Shown: positions 42,374 through 52,557, counted from the first letter of the stretch. The stretch is 64,000 nt of DNA from PALSA-188 sp963720075 (GCA_963720075.1 CAVREG010000005.1:1-64000); one strand, 5' to 3'. Notes: generated by a model from the letters alone, not told the origin. A program made the numbers and translations.

Positions 42374-43489
42374 ATGCGTGGAGTCGTACTCATATTTGCA
42401 GTATTCGCTTCTTTGGCTTCGGCTCAGCAGGCCGATCCCGATCAGCTTCTCAATAGCGCGATCGAGGCGCAACGGCATGGCGATTTTCAGACGGCAATTC
42501 ACGAGTACCGCAAGTTTCTTGAATTGCGCCCCAATACAATCGAAGCGCAGGTAAATCTCGGCGCGGCTCTTGTTCATGTAGGACAATTCGATGCTGCAAT
42601 TGCTGAGTACCGTTCCGCGATTGCGGCGGCGCCGCAGAAAAATCCAATCCTCTTGAATCTCGGCCTTGCTTACTACAAGAAGGGCGATTTCGAAAATGCG
42701 CGCCAACAATTTGAAACTGTGTACACTGCTCAACCCAACGACGTTCAAGTGGCAATCCTTCTGGGAGACACGGACGTACATCTCGGAAAAGCCGCCGCAG
42801 CTGTCGCGACGCTCGAGCCTCTAGAGACCGCAAACGCCCAGAACCTGGATTTTGAGTACGTGTTGGGTTCTGCCCTGATCGAGGCGGGCCAGAGGCGCGA
42901 TGGCGTCTCGCGAATCGAAAAGGTCGCGAAAGCAGGCAATAGCGCCGATGCCTACCTGCTCGCCGGCTCGACACTCCTCGAACTCAATGAGTACGAGCAG
43001 GCTCGCGGCGATCTCGACGAGGCACTCAGATTGAATCCAAAACTTCCCGGAATCTATAGCCTCGCAGGCACAGCCAGAGACAAAACCGGGAATGTGAAGG
43101 AGGCGGAAACAGCCTTCCGGGAGGCCATCAAGCTTAACCCCGACGATTTCACCGCAAACCTTTATCTGGGAGCAATTCTTTTTAAACGGCGAGACTTGGA
43201 AGAAGCAAAAGGATACCTGGATCACGCGCTGAAGCTTAACCCTGCGTCGTCAATGGCGGGCTATGAGGTCGCAATGCTGAGGAGCGCCTCTGGCGACTAC
43301 GAAGCCGCCGCCCAGCAGATGGAAAAAGTAGCTGCTGAGGATCCAACATGGCTCGAGCCGCATGTCGAGTTGGCATCGCTATATTACCGGTTGCATCGTC
43401 CCGCGGATGGCGAAAAGGAACGGAAGATTGTCGAGCGTATCACCGACGATGAGCGAAAAGCAGGAGTAGCCGCGCCTCCGCAAAACTGA
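42374..43489 (+). CDS. Exported TPR-repeat protein
   Basis: A 371-residue protein with a signal peptide (MRGVVLIFAVFASLASAQQA, cleaved near residue 18) and about eight tetratricopeptide repeats, for example HEYRKFLELRPNTIEAQVNL and AFREAIKLNPDDFTANLYLG. A scaffold or interaction role is expected. It runs convergently towards the ASPIC/UnbV gene at 43537, a pairing also found at the right end of this window. Confidence 0.85.
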   Translation: MRGVVLIFAVFASLASAQQADPDQLLNSAIEAQRHGDFQTAIHEYRKFLELRPNTIEAQVNLGAALVHVGQFDAAIAEYRSAIAAAPQKNPILLNLGLAYYKKGDFENARQQFETVYTAQPNDVQVAILLGDTDVHLGKAAAAVATLEPLETANAQNLDFEYVLGSALIEAGQRRDGVSRIEKVAKAGNSADAYLLAGSTLLELNEYEQARGDLDEALRLNPKLPGIYSLAGTARDKTGNVKEAETAFREAIKLNPDDFTANLYLGAILFKRRDLEEAKGYLDHALKLNPASSMAGYEVAMLRSASGDYEAAAQQMEKVAAEDPTWLEPHVELASLYYRLHRPADGEKERKIVERITDDERKAGVAAPPQN

Positions 43490-43536
43490 TTCGCGAATAC
43501 CCTTATCGGAGGGCTTTCTACTCGAGGCGGGGCCGT

Positions 43537-45219
43537 TCAATGCGTCGGCTCAGTAACCTTCAAAACGCGGTCCGCGTTCACATTCTGAAGGGTCTGCACG
43601 ATCCCTGACGGCCAGTGGATTTCAATGGCTTCAGCGCGAGTATCAGGGCCGAGCCCGAAATGTACCGGTCCGTCGCTGGATGAAGCGTAGCCGACGCTGG
43701 TTGTCATGTGGTTGTATTGCGTTCCGGTCTTGGTGACAAGTTTAATACGAGCGCCAATGCCATCGCGGTTGCTCTTGGTGCCACGCAGAGCGATATCAAG
43801 CCAGTGGCCGGTATGTTCGCTGCGATTCATCCAAATCTCGGCATCCCGGCCTAGCGCGGTCACAACCACGTCAATGCGTCCGTCTCCATCCAGATCGCCG
43901 AACGCGCAGCCGCGGTGCCGGGCGGAAGGAGCGGCGTCCAATCCCGCTTCTTTGGTCAGTGCGGACCATTTTCCGCTCGACCCAAGATTACGAAACACGG
44001 CGTTGTACTGATTGACGGGTTGATTCGGCATTGAAATTGACTCAACATGGCCTCCGCTAACGAACATATCCTTCCATCCATCGTTATCGAAGTCGTACAG
44101 ACCTACGCCAAATCCTGACATACCGATACTGAGGTCGCGCATCCCGCTCGGAGTTGTAACCTCCCGGAAATCGCCTTTCCCCGTATTCTGAAAAAGAGGA
44201 AATGTCTGATTATTCAGCGCCACAAACGCAATATCGGGATAGCCGTCATTATTGAAATCGCGGAAGTCCACCCCCATGCCCGAAATAAAGCTTCCGTCTT
44301 CAGGGAGTGCGACCCCAGCCTCGAAAGCTACTTCCTCGAACTTATTGCCGAGGTTGTGAAATAGCGAATTATAAGAGGAGTCATTCGTAACGAACAGATC
44401 GGGACGGCCGTCTAAATCGTAGTCGGCCATGCCGACGCCCATTCCCTTGCCTACGTGATCTCGAATTCCCCATTCTTTGGAAACATCCTGAAAAGTGCCA
44501 TCGCCTTTGTTTAGAAATAACTGATTGGGTTGGCCCTTATAAAATTTAGGACTGCAATAGTCGGCCACATTTTGAAATCCACAGAATGGCTTTGCGCTGT
44601 ACGTCCATTGCATGTAGTTGACGACGAAAAGGTCCAGCAGGCCGTCATTATTAACGTCCACCCACACGGCGGTCGTCGCCCACAGCGGACCGTACTCTGG
44701 ATCAGGATGGTTCAGACTTGCGTCCAACCCTGACTTTACGGTGACGTCGGTGAAGGTTCCGTCTCCGTTGTTGTGATAAAGAGTGCTGTGATGTAAACCG
44801 GCCACAAATAAATCGGGATGCCCATCGTTGTCATAATCTCCGACTGCGACGCCGATATCGTATCCCGTGCCAGCCAGGCCGGCCGCATCCGTGACGTCGG
44901 TGAAGACACCATTGCCATCGTTGCGGAAAAGCCGGTTGCGATATTTGGGCGAGTCTTTCTTTAAGGTGGCGATATTAGCGCCGTTGGTGAAGAAAATGTC
45001 GGGACGGCCATCCCCGTTGTAATCGAAAATAGCTACGCCACCCGGCATGGTTTCAGGCGCGTTCTTCGCGGGAGTTTCGTCGTTCTCCAGCCGAAATGGA
45101 ATTGTCTTGAGCTCGAACCGGATTGGACTTGGCACCGGAGCGCCGGGCAAAGATAGGCAAGCAGCCGCCACCAAAACGAAACTCAACGTTGTAAGTGCGG
45201 CGGGCTTCAGAAAAGACAT
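43537..45219 (-). CDS. Exported ASPIC/UnbV protein with FG-GAP repeats (CRTAC1-like)
   Basis: A 560-residue protein: signal peptide, then several FG-GAP repeats with the calcium-binding pattern DYNGDGRPDIFF, DYDNDGHPDLFV, DYDLDGRPDLFV, DFNNDGYPDIAF, DFDNDGWKDMFV, DLDGDGRIDVVV, making a beta-propeller. The C-terminal ASPIC/UnbV domain contains VGYASSSDGPVHFGLGPDTR and IHWPSGIVQTLQNV. Such proteins are probably extracellular adhesins or ligand binders. A second copy of the C-terminal domain lies at the right edge (63775-64000). Confidence 0.92.
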   Translation of the reverse strand: MSFLKPAALTTLSFVLVAAACLSLPGAPVPSPIRFELKTIPFRLENDETPAKNAPETMPGGVAIFDYNGDGRPDIFFTNGANIATLKKDSPKYRNRLFRNDGNGVFTDVTDAAGLAGTGYDIGVAVGDYDNDGHPDLFVAGLHHSTLYHNNGDGTFTDVTVKSGLDASLNHPDPEYGPLWATTAVWVDVNNDGLLDLFVVNYMQWTYSAKPFCGFQNVADYCSPKFYKGQPNQLFLNKGDGTFQDVSKEWGIRDHVGKGMGVGMADYDLDGRPDLFVTNDSSYNSLFHNLGNKFEEVAFEAGVALPEDGSFISGMGVDFRDFNNDGYPDIAFVALNNQTFPLFQNTGKGDFREVTTPSGMRDLSIGMSGFGVGLYDFDNDGWKDMFVSGGHVESISMPNQPVNQYNAVFRNLGSSGKWSALTKEAGLDAAPSARHRGCAFGDLDGDGRIDVVVTALGRDAEIWMNRSEHTGHWLDIALRGTKSNRDGIGARIKLVTKTGTQYNHMTTSVGYASSSDGPVHFGLGPDTRAEAIEIHWPSGIVQTLQNVNADRVLKVTEPTH

Positions 45220-45225
45220 ATCACC

Positions 45226-45257
45226 ATAAAAAACAGGGTGGCCTGAGCCACCCTGTT
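45226..45257 (-). terminator. Intrinsic terminator of the Oar-like gene
   Basis: On the minus strand AACAGGGTGGC-TCAG-GCCACCCTGTT is a perfect 11-pair stem and is followed by a T tract (TTTTTTATGG read on that strand). It lies 23 bases past the stop of the 45280-49089 gene and just before the ASPIC gene start, so it separates these two genes. Confidence 0.9.
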
Positions 45258-45279
45258 GATAATAATACTTCTTGATCCT

Positions 45280-48200
45280 CTAGAAGTAGTACTTGAAAGC
45301 AAACGTTATTTGCCGGCTACCTGTTTTGAAAGCTGGCTTGCCGGTGGTGTTGGTATTTGTGTTTGTCGGAGAGATGCCAGTGATTTTCACCTGGCACGGC
45401 GCCGTGGCTGTGTTTCCGTTTAGCAACTGGCATTCCGACAGGCTGTTTTCTGTCATGAAGGAAGTGCTTGTAAAGTTAAGCGAGTTGTCGGCAGTGCCGG
45501 CTAAATTGAACTGCGGCAATGGATGGTTCAAGAAGTTGATTGCCGAGACGCGGAATTGCACGCTCTGACGCTCAGTAATCTTGAAGTTCTTGAACAAGCC
45601 CAAGTCGCTGTCAAAATACGCTGGCAGCTTTACATACGGCCATATCGTGGTGCCAAGCTGGCCGACGGCCGGCATCGTAAAGCAGTTCGGGTTGAAATAC
45701 AGTCCAGACGCATGATTCCGCGGGTCGCAGGTGACCAACGGTATGAACTGCTCATAACCACCACCCGTTTGATCTGTACCGTAATACGTTGCATCGTTGG
45801 CAGAATTCGAGTAGAGGCCGTTCGGCAGCAGAATGGCGTTATTGGGGAGATCCGGCGCACCGACTAACGGAACAGTAAGCCCGCCAGCAGTACTAGTGTT
45901 GAGGTTTCCTCCAATATTCGGCTGAATTGGCGCACCCGACTGGTAGGTCGTGTAGCCGGAGAGCTGCCATCCATTCACCGCCCCGCGGAGAAGCGCGTTG
46001 CTGTGCATGGGGCTGGGCAGGTTCCAGTTATACGCGAAGTTCAGAATGTGCGTGTGATCGTACGCCAACGGACCGTAGTTGGCTCTCAGGTTAAACGGAT
46101 CCACCAGAGTGCCGTTTCCATTTCCGTTATCCGATTGTCCGTCGCGGATGCCCATTACCTTGCTGAAGGTGTAATTTGTCAGGAAGGTTATAGGACCGGA
46201 CTGCTTCTGCCATGACACCTGTAGCGAGTTGTAGTTAGAGTACCCGCCGTGATTAATAACGTAGATGTCCTGATAGTTGTCTAGCGGGCGGAAATCATTC
46301 TGGGTAAATCCGGATTGATAAATTGCGCCGTGATTTCCATTCAAGCAATCAAGGGCGTCAAGCTGAGGGTTACTGTTGTTGCAAGTCAGGTCGCCGGTGG
46401 AGACGAATGTTCCTTTCTTTGGGTCTATGCCGAAATAAGTACCGGGTTGAACTGAGTTGGCATCGCTAACCTTGCCGTTGGCACCGTTGAGCAATTCGTT
46501 GGTGTCCTTGTTCCCCACATAGGATATTTCAAAGACAGAGCGCCACGGAAGAGCTTGCGAAACCGTGAAGTTATAGTCCATGACCTCTGGAGTCTTATTG
46601 TCTCCCATTTGGAAAGCGCTGACCGTTGCTCCCTTCTGGTCAGCCGCATCTGGATTAGGAGTGAAGAACCCCGGGGTGTCAATTTCCGCATAACCTAGGT
46701 TAACCGACGGGGTGGTGGCTGTGAATATGCCAGCCGGCCCCGCTGTTGCCCCGCCGACATCATTCACTGCAAGCTGGTAGTGGAATATTGCAAAGCCGCC
46801 CCTCAGCACCGTCTTTCCTGTACCGAAGAGATCGTAGGCGGCTCCAACTCGAGGCTCATAATAGAACAGAGGAGATACCAAGCCCGACAGCGGTATGCCT
46901 TTGTCAATCGCATTGTATAGAAGGCCGGTATTGACCCCCGCCCCAGGGCCATTGACGTAAGCCGCCGGATCCCAGACCTGCATTCCATTCGGCGGGCCGT
47001 AATATTGGCCGACGTGGTCAAAGCGCAATCCGTAATTCGCGGTTAACTTTCTGGTCACCTTGTATGAATCTTGTGCGTAAAGGGACCACTGATGGGACTT
47101 TATATCAAACACGGTGGAAGAACTTGGCTGCTGGTAATTGGCCGCCCGCCCGAGCAGGAAGTCGGCAACCACGTTTCCTGTGCTGTTCGATCCCCATCCT
47201 AGATTGTAAGTTCCGTTACCGCCATTACCGATGCCATCGCTGGACTGTAGGTTCTCGCTCGTATCCCAATAGAACCCAAACTTTGCGGTGTGGGATCCGA
47301 TAACCTTGGTGAAGTTGTCGTAGAGAGCTGGATCTTTCTTTGTGGCGCCAAATCCGCCACCGTTAAAAGTCCCGTCCAAATTCATTTCCGAGACGTCAGG
47401 AAACGCACCGCCCCATGGCCCGTCAATATTCGGAATCTGTTTGGTAGTGTAGCCAAACAGGCCCGTGATGTTGATTCCGAGCTTCGTACGATCCACCGCT
47501 GAAGGATTGCTTAGCGTGCTGGGGTTAATGTAGCGGGCGTACGTGAACACGAATTCGTTCGTGGTCGTTGGACTGAACACGTGAGTGAAGTTCGTCATGA
47601 TCTCTTGCGAAGTCGTAGCCGCAACCACGTTTGACGGATATGGCAAGGTCCATGGTGGAGTCCACCAGATTCCTACCGGATGCTGATCATTCTCAATCTG
47701 GCGGGTGTAAGACACCGACAACTTGCTGTTGTCGCTGATTGCGTAATCAACCTTACCTGTCGCTTCCCAGCGGTTTTGCGGAACATTGGCGACGTACTGA
47801 TAGTTGTTCCAGCCGTTTCCAGCGCTTGGAGTGATGTTTGGCGCGGGAAGCAGTTTTGCGAACGCTACTCCGTTAGGATCGAAGTCGCTAGCTGGAACTG
47901 AGGTTGCGGTAGCTCCGGGAGGCGCATTGCAGCAAAGACTGCTGTACGCGTAACTCCACTGGTTTATTGCGCCCGCTGGCACCCCAGTGTTGCTGAAGTC
48001 GCCCGATAATTGCGCTGGAGTTGGCACATTGTAATTGATGATGCTGCCGGCTGGGTGCTGGCGCATATATTCATAGCCAGCCCAGAAGAACAGCTTGTGG
48101 CGGCTTTTATTGAAGCCGGTGTGAGGAATCAGGATTGGACCACCCACATTGCCGCCCATGTAATAGAAGCTTTGATCCGGAGCCGCCGCGGTGGCAGAAA

Positions 48201-49089
48201 GTCCGCCTGGGACAATCTGGCTATGAGTGTAGGCATCAATCGAATTGAATTGACTGTTGCGCGTGTATAGATATCCTTCCCCGTGGTATTGCGATCCGCC
48301 GCTCTTACTGAATGCCTGAAAGATCACCGGACCTTTGGCGTATTCAGCGCTGTAGGACGACATCAGGACTTTAACTTCTGAAACCATATCCTGGTTGATG
48401 TTGGCGATCTGGGTTCCAGCATTTCCTGGATCAATAAGGTTAGCGCCGTCGAGCATGAAGGCCATTGCGCCGTTTGGCTGCGTGCCATTGGAAGAATAGG
48501 AGCCGATGGGGCCGGAATTCGTGCCGGTCACCTGCGCATTGAAACTGGATCCCTGACTCATACCATTGTTTAACGCCATTCCAGGCATGAGTTTGAGCAA
48601 CTCTCCCGCATCGCGGCCACCGAGCGGAACGTCTTCAATCATTTGCGTGTTCAATGTGGTGCTGACTTCGGAACTGTCGAGCGCTACCACCGCAGCTTGC
48701 GTATTGACTTCGACCACCTGGTCGGCCTGACCTACGGCGAGGCTGATATTGGGCAGCGTGCGGTTATCGCCCTGGGCAAAGACGACACCGTCTTCCTTCC
48801 ATGTCTTGAAGCCAGGGGCGGAAACAGATACCGAATAGGTGCCGGGCTGCACGGCGGTAATCGCAAAGTAGCCGGAGCCGTTGGAGACGGTTGTACGCGT
48901 GTCGCCGGAAGCGGTGTTTTTCATCGCTACCTGGGCGTTCGGAACAACCGCGCCAGTTTGATCGAAGGTTGTTCCAGTCAACGTTCCCGTTAACTGCTGG
49001 CCGAAGCATAGTGAGGCGACAAGCACAAAAATCGCCAGGCCTGCAGCTACTCCAATATTCTTCGAGTTCACTTTAAGCTTCAAAATCAT
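45280..49089 (-). CDS. Oar-like TonB-dependent outer-membrane receptor
   Basis: A 1269-residue exported protein. Signal peptide (GVAAGLAIFVLVASLCFGQQ), carboxypeptidase-regulatory-like domain (LTGTTFDQTGAVVPNAQVAM to APGFKTWKEDGVVF, about 35-125), a plug domain (VEDVPLGGRDAGELLKLMPG; VKVLMSSYSAEYAKGPVIFQ) and a 22-stranded-type barrel ending QITFAFKYYF. Typical of the large Acidobacterial SusC/Oar group thought to import glycans or peptides with TonB energy. No SusD partner is adjacent. Followed by a strong terminator at 45226. Confidence 0.92.
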   Translation of the reverse strand: MILKLKVNSKNIGVAAGLAIFVLVASLCFGQQLTGTLTGTTFDQTGAVVPNAQVAMKNTASGDTRTTVSNGSGYFAITAVQPGTYSVSVSAPGFKTWKEDGVVFAQGDNRTLPNISLAVGQADQVVEVNTQAAVVALDSSEVSTTLNTQMIEDVPLGGRDAGELLKLMPGMALNNGMSQGSSFNAQVTGTNSGPIGSYSSNGTQPNGAMAFMLDGANLIDPGNAGTQIANINQDMVSEVKVLMSSYSAEYAKGPVIFQAFSKSGGSQYHGEGYLYTRNSQFNSIDAYTHSQIVPGGLSATAAAPDQSFYYMGGNVGGPILIPHTGFNKSRHKLFFWAGYEYMRQHPAGSIINYNVPTPAQLSGDFSNTGVPAGAINQWSYAYSSLCCNAPPGATATSVPASDFDPNGVAFAKLLPAPNITPSAGNGWNNYQYVANVPQNRWEATGKVDYAISDNSKLSVSYTRQIENDQHPVGIWWTPPWTLPYPSNVVAATTSQEIMTNFTHVFSPTTTNEFVFTYARYINPSTLSNPSAVDRTKLGINITGLFGYTTKQIPNIDGPWGGAFPDVSEMNLDGTFNGGGFGATKKDPALYDNFTKVIGSHTAKFGFYWDTSENLQSSDGIGNGGNGTYNLGWGSNSTGNVVADFLLGRAANYQQPSSSTVFDIKSHQWSLYAQDSYKVTRKLTANYGLRFDHVGQYYGPPNGMQVWDPAAYVNGPGAGVNTGLLYNAIDKGIPLSGLVSPLFYYEPRVGAAYDLFGTGKTVLRGGFAIFHYQLAVNDVGGATAGPAGIFTATTPSVNLGYAEIDTPGFFTPNPDAADQKGATVSAFQMGDNKTPEVMDYNFTVSQALPWRSVFEISYVGNKDTNELLNGANGKVSDANSVQPGTYFGIDPKKGTFVSTGDLTCNNSNPQLDALDCLNGNHGAIYQSGFTQNDFRPLDNYQDIYVINHGGYSNYNSLQVSWQKQSGPITFLTNYTFSKVMGIRDGQSDNGNGNGTLVDPFNLRANYGPLAYDHTHILNFAYNWNLPSPMHSNALLRGAVNGWQLSGYTTYQSGAPIQPNIGGNLNTSTAGGLTVPLVGAPDLPNNAILLPNGLYSNSANDATYYGTDQTGGGYEQFIPLVTCDPRNHASGLYFNPNCFTMPAVGQLGTTIWPYVKLPAYFDSDLGLFKNFKITERQSVQFRVSAINFLNHPLPQFNLAGTADNSLNFTSTSFMTENSLSECQLLNGNTATAPCQVKITGISPTNTNTNTTGKPAFKTGSRQITFAFKYYF

Positions 49090-49415
49090 CTCTCCGCCTC
49101 CGGATCGTTAACGATTCTCGGTTAACTTCTGTACAGAAACCCTATTTCTAGCGCTCAGTGTCGGCGTTTACGTAAGCGAATACACTTGTCGCTAACACAA
49201 AAGTACTATTGCGACCCCGCAACTTGTACCGTTGTTTAACAGTGACTGTCAAGCAAAATTATTTGTGGAGGAAAGGATTTTACAAACACAGCAGGAAAAG
49301 GTTACTCAAATAGTCAACAAAACTGGAAAAGCCGCGTCCAAAGGGCAGAGTGCGGGTGCCCACATGAGGTGACAAGGGGGATATTCCAGACCGCGTATGA
49401 CACGGCCAGGGCAGT
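49090..49415. other. Upstream region of the Oar-like gene; no gene seen
   Basis: This 326-base interval between the Oar-like gene and tRNA-Val shows no coding frame. It must hold the promoter of the Oar-like gene. A GGAGAG ribosome site is near 49092-49097. I could not fix -35/-10 boxes by eye. Confidence 0.4.
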
Positions 49416-49490
49416 TGGTGGGCGCTATAGGATTCGAACCTATGACTTCCACCGTGTGAAGGTGGCACTCTACCGCTGAGTTAAGCGCCC
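49416..49490 (-). tRNA. tRNA-Val (CAC), CCA encoded
   Basis: The reverse strand gives acceptor GGGCGCT (49490-49484) pairing with AGCGCCC, discriminator A and encoded CCA at 49418-49416. The D arm is CTCAGCGGTAGAG, the anticodon loop TTCACAC (anticodon CAC, Val), and the T loop GGTTCGAATCC. All arms pair properly. Confidence 0.95.
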
Positions 49491-49581
49491 AAGGCCTTCT
49501 ATTCAAACATTTGAAGGCTTGGCCGTCAACGGCGAGTTACGTTTCAGGCTACAGCGTATCGCCGGAAGAAAACAACACCCG

Positions 49582-50220
49582 TCACGCATTGAGGAGCGTG
49601 CGGCGAAAGGTGAACCCTGCGAAAGCGAATGATAATACTGCGCACACTAGCATCGAAAAACTTGACGACTCCGGAACCGCAGTTGGTGAACTCACTTCAA
49701 AATCAGGCCCCATATATGTCGCAGAGGCAACATTAGTCGCCGGAAGTGTGAAGGTCGAACCGAAGGTGTAAAGCCCAGTCTCGCCCAAAGTGATCTCTGG
49801 AATCGGCAATAGTGACGAAGCCGAGAAAATGAATGGATCCTTGCTATCGAAGCTATCTCCTCCAATTACATAAGTACCGTCCGCCAAGGTGAAACTAGGA
49901 ACTGCAACGAAGGCGAAACCGTCCTCCGTAGTATATTTCCCGGCAGTGATAGTGGTCGAAAGGAGCAGCGATCCGTCCGATGCGAATATTCCAACATCAT
50001 GGTTGCTTTTCAATTTGCCATTCGGGTCGTAGTAACCTAATTCAGTAACAGTTATCGGGCTCGTAACTGTGAATTGCCAGCCGAATGTGAAACTCTGCGT
50101 CGGACCTGTAACGACATTCAAGGGATCAACTGGCGTTAAGGCGGTCAAATCAGAATCAGCAAAACAAAGACTGCTGACCATCAGAAAAGCGGCAACCATG
50201 AACGTCGCTAACTTAATCAT
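49582..50220 (-). CDS. Exported protein with PEP-CTERM-like sorting tail
   Basis: A 212-residue protein with signal peptide (IKLATFMVAAFLMVSSLCFA), a DUF4082-like beta-sandwich (SFTFGWQFTVTSPITVTELG, LADGTYVIGGDSF) and a C-terminal sorting signal: VPESSSFSML, a hydrophobic helix, then RRTLLNA. The V-P-E motif plus helix and Arg pair is the PEP-CTERM form handled by exosortase. Likely a surface or exopolysaccharide-associated protein. No exosortase gene is in the window. Confidence 0.8.
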   Translation of the reverse strand: MIKLATFMVAAFLMVSSLCFADSDLTALTPVDPLNVVTGPTQSFTFGWQFTVTSPITVTELGYYDPNGKLKSNHDVGIFASDGSLLLSTTITAGKYTTEDGFAFVAVPSFTLADGTYVIGGDSFDSKDPFIFSASSLLPIPEITLGETGLYTFGSTFTLPATNVASATYMGPDFEVSSPTAVPESSSFSMLVCAVLSFAFAGFTFRRTLLNA

Positions 50221-50485
50221 AAATTGGCCCTTCCACCTATTTCAAATGGTAGTCTAGCATTCGGCAACGACCTGTCAATACAGGGAAATACTCGGCAGAG
50301 AAACACTTGCGAATGTGCAACTTGATGCAGTTGCAAAGGGGAAAACATTGGATCGCGCCAGCTTTTTAAAGTTGCCGAAATGTCGTTTCTGGCCTCCAAT
50401 GAGTCCTTTCCCCGTGATAGGCTAACCTGCGGTCAAGGCCGAGAGAATGAGCTATTCCCCGGCTATGTAACGGACAGCACGCCGG

Positions 50486-51280
50486 ATGCCAAGCGATTCC
50501 AGACCCGGGAAGTTGCCCGTATCGCCTTCTACCGAAGGCGTTTCGGAGCCCCCAGCAGAAGTGGCCGACCCGCAACTTTCCAGGCCTACGGGTGTTCATA
50601 CAGATGTGAGCAGCATAGCCATTGATCGTGGATTGCTGGCGATCCCCGGGGGGGCCTCTCGTTCGCGGGTTGAAAATGCGCAAATAGGCAAGGTCGCGTT
50701 GCCTCTGGAGGAACTGACCGACGCTGACGTCATGCTGCGAGTAAGGGCGGGTGACGATTCTGCGTTCGAGTACCTCGTCCAAAAATATCGCAGAGCGATG
50801 GTCAGCTTCATGTTTCGTATGGCGCACAATTCGGCTGCCGCGGAAGATTTGGCACAAGAAGTTTTTTTGCGCGTATACCGTTCGCGCCAAAATTACGAAG
50901 CGAGCGCGAAGTTCACGACCTGGCTTTATCGCATTGCTACGAACCTGGCAGTGAATCATGCGCGTGACACCCGCCATGAACGCGCGGAAAACGTTGTGAG
51001 CCTCGACGAGAGAGATGAAGATACCGGACAGAGTCTCGATCTGCCGGACAAGTCTCAGACTGCGGAAGAAAGAATTGTGCAGCGGGAACGAATGTCAGCT
51101 ATCCGGCAACGGGTTCAGGCGTTGCCGGAACGCCAACGGATCGCTGTATTGATGCACAAGTATCAGCAAATGGATTACAAACAAATTTCGGAAGTATTGA
51201 AGTTGAGTGAGTCAGCCACGAAGTCTCTGCTGTTTCGCGCCTATGAAACTTTGCGCGAACAGTTGAAGGAATTTGTATGA
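50486..51280 (+). CDS. ECF-type RNA polymerase sigma factor
   Basis: A sigma-70-family factor with regions 2 and 4 only. Region 2: YLVQKYRRAMVSFMFRMAHN, AAEDLAQEVFLRVYRSRQNY, ASAKFTTWLYRIATNLAVNH (about residues 96-160). Region 4: LPERQRIAVLMHKYQQMDYK, ISEVLKLSESATKSLLFRAY (about 214-255). ATG 50486 gives an 80-residue unstructured N-terminus, so the true start could be farther downstream, but no better ATG is evident. Stop overlaps the anti-sigma start by ATGA (51277-51280), indicating coupling. Confidence 0.92.
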   Translation: MPSDSRPGKLPVSPSTEGVSEPPAEVADPQLSRPTGVHTDVSSIAIDRGLLAIPGGASRSRVENAQIGKVALPLEELTDADVMLRVRAGDDSAFEYLVQKYRRAMVSFMFRMAHNSAAAEDLAQEVFLRVYRSRQNYEASAKFTTWLYRIATNLAVNHARDTRHERAENVVSLDERDEDTGQSLDLPDKSQTAEERIVQRERMSAIRQRVQALPERQRIAVLMHKYQQMDYKQISEVLKLSESATKSLLFRAYETLREQLKEFV

Positions 51281-51774
51281 AGGATGTAACTATGAAATGC
51301 AATGATATTCGCGAATTGATGCCGGACCTGGCCGCCGGACTAAGTACGGTGACACCCCAGATGGATGAACACATCCATGCCTGCTCCGCATGTTCCACGA
51401 CACTAGCGGAACTTCGCCAGACTATGGCGCTGCTCGACGAATGGCAGGCTCCGGAGCCGTCGCCATATTTTGACACGCGCCTGCACGCACGATTACGGGA
51501 GGAAGCAGCGAAGCAGACTGGATGGTTGGCTTCTCTTGGTAAAGCCTGGCTTCGGAAGCCAGCGCTTGCGTTTTCGCTTGCTGCCATTCTCGTGATGGGT
51601 ATTACTTTGTTCCGGGGTGATGGCTACCGCTACAGGGGTACCGATTCCATGGCGGTGGTGCCCGGAAGTGCGGTTAGTGACCTGCAAGCGTTGGACAAGA
51701 ATCACGATCTGTATTCAGACTTCGATGTTCTCGATGATCTGGAAGTGCAGCAAAACGTGACGGCGAATCCGTAA
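51277..51774 (+). CDS. Zinc-finger anti-sigma factor
   Basis: A 165-residue membrane anti-sigma: an N-terminal zinc-binding anti-sigma domain with HIHACSACS (HxxxCxxC), a linker, a transmembrane helix (PALAFSLAAILVMGITLF, about 91-108) and a short extracytoplasmic tail. It would hold the sigma factor at 50486 inactive until an envelope signal arrives. The start at 51277 overlaps the sigma stop; an internal ATG at 51292 (MKCND) is possible. The partner gene at 51856 follows. Confidence 0.88.
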   Translation: MKDVTMKCNDIRELMPDLAAGLSTVTPQMDEHIHACSACSTTLAELRQTMALLDEWQAPEPSPYFDTRLHARLREEAAKQTGWLASLGKAWLRKPALAFSLAAILVMGITLFRGDGYRYRGTDSMAVVPGSAVSDLQALDKNHDLYSDFDVLDDLEVQQNVTANP

Positions 51775-51855
51775 TAAGGAACGGGTAAAATCGTTGCCTC
51801 TTACGCCGCAGCTCTTCGAACGCTTACTGGAAATTGGCGATGTCCGGGGGGACAG

Positions 51856-52515
51856 GTGTTCAGAGTTAATTCAATCGCGCGCTTGACCGTAGGTGCGACT
51901 CTGGCGATGTGCGTCGCAAGTGCCGCCCCCGCTTTCGTGCAAGGGCAACAGAGGCAATCGCGTCAAGCGGTTCCGCGCCCGCCAGCATCTCGTCCTTCGC
52001 AGCCGCCCTCTCGACCGCCCCAGACGCGCATGCAACAACGAGAGCCGCCGATGCAAGGGCACCATTCCGGCCAATGGCTGAGCCGGTATAGAAGCGTCCC
52101 GCCGGAGCAGCAGCGGCGCGCGTTAGAAAACGACCCGCAGTTCAGGAGATTGCCTCCTCAAAGACAGCAGCAGTTGCAACAACGGTTGCAGGACTTCAGC
52201 AGACGCTCTCCGGAACAGCAGCAAAGAATCTTGAACCGCATGGAAACATGGGAACACCTCACCCGGCAACAGCAGCAAACCGTACGGCGAATGCATTCCG
52301 AGTTGCAGCAACTTCCCCCGGAACGGCAGCAGGCTGTAAAGAATGCAATCGAGGCCCTCAGGGCCATGCCTCCCGACGCCCGGCAACGCGCCATTCAATC
52401 CGGGCGCTTCAGCCAATACTCGCCACAGGAACGTGAATTGCTGAACGGAGCTTCACAGCTTCCTCTAGCCCCTGCACAACCGCCGCAGAACAATGTGCCC
52501 AGGCCGCCGCGGTGA
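51856..52515 (+). CDS. DUF3106 exported protein, Gln/Arg/Pro-rich
   Basis: A 219-residue protein starting at GTG (GGGGGACAG upstream). Signal peptide about 1-30, then a Pro/Gln/Arg-rich region, then DUF3106 repeats of the form LPPQRQQQLQQRLQDFSRRS and LPPERQQAVKNAIEALRAMP, i.e. repeated L-PPE-R-Q helical hairpins. It follows the sigma/anti-sigma pair in the same orientation (80 bases) and is a common third member of such loci in Acidobacteria. It may be a periplasmic sensor of stress; that is inference. Confidence 0.8.
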   Translation: MFRVNSIARLTVGATLAMCVASAAPAFVQGQQRQSRQAVPRPPASRPSQPPSRPPQTRMQQREPPMQGHHSGQWLSRYRSVPPEQQRRALENDPQFRRLPPQRQQQLQQRLQDFSRRSPEQQQRILNRMETWEHLTRQQQQTVRRMHSELQQLPPERQQAVKNAIEALRAMPPDARQRAIQSGRFSQYSPQERELLNGASQLPLAPAQPPQNNVPRPPR

Positions 52516-52557
52516 TGGATGGTCTTTTGTTTGAAGAGTGTGTGCGTGATCTTCCAG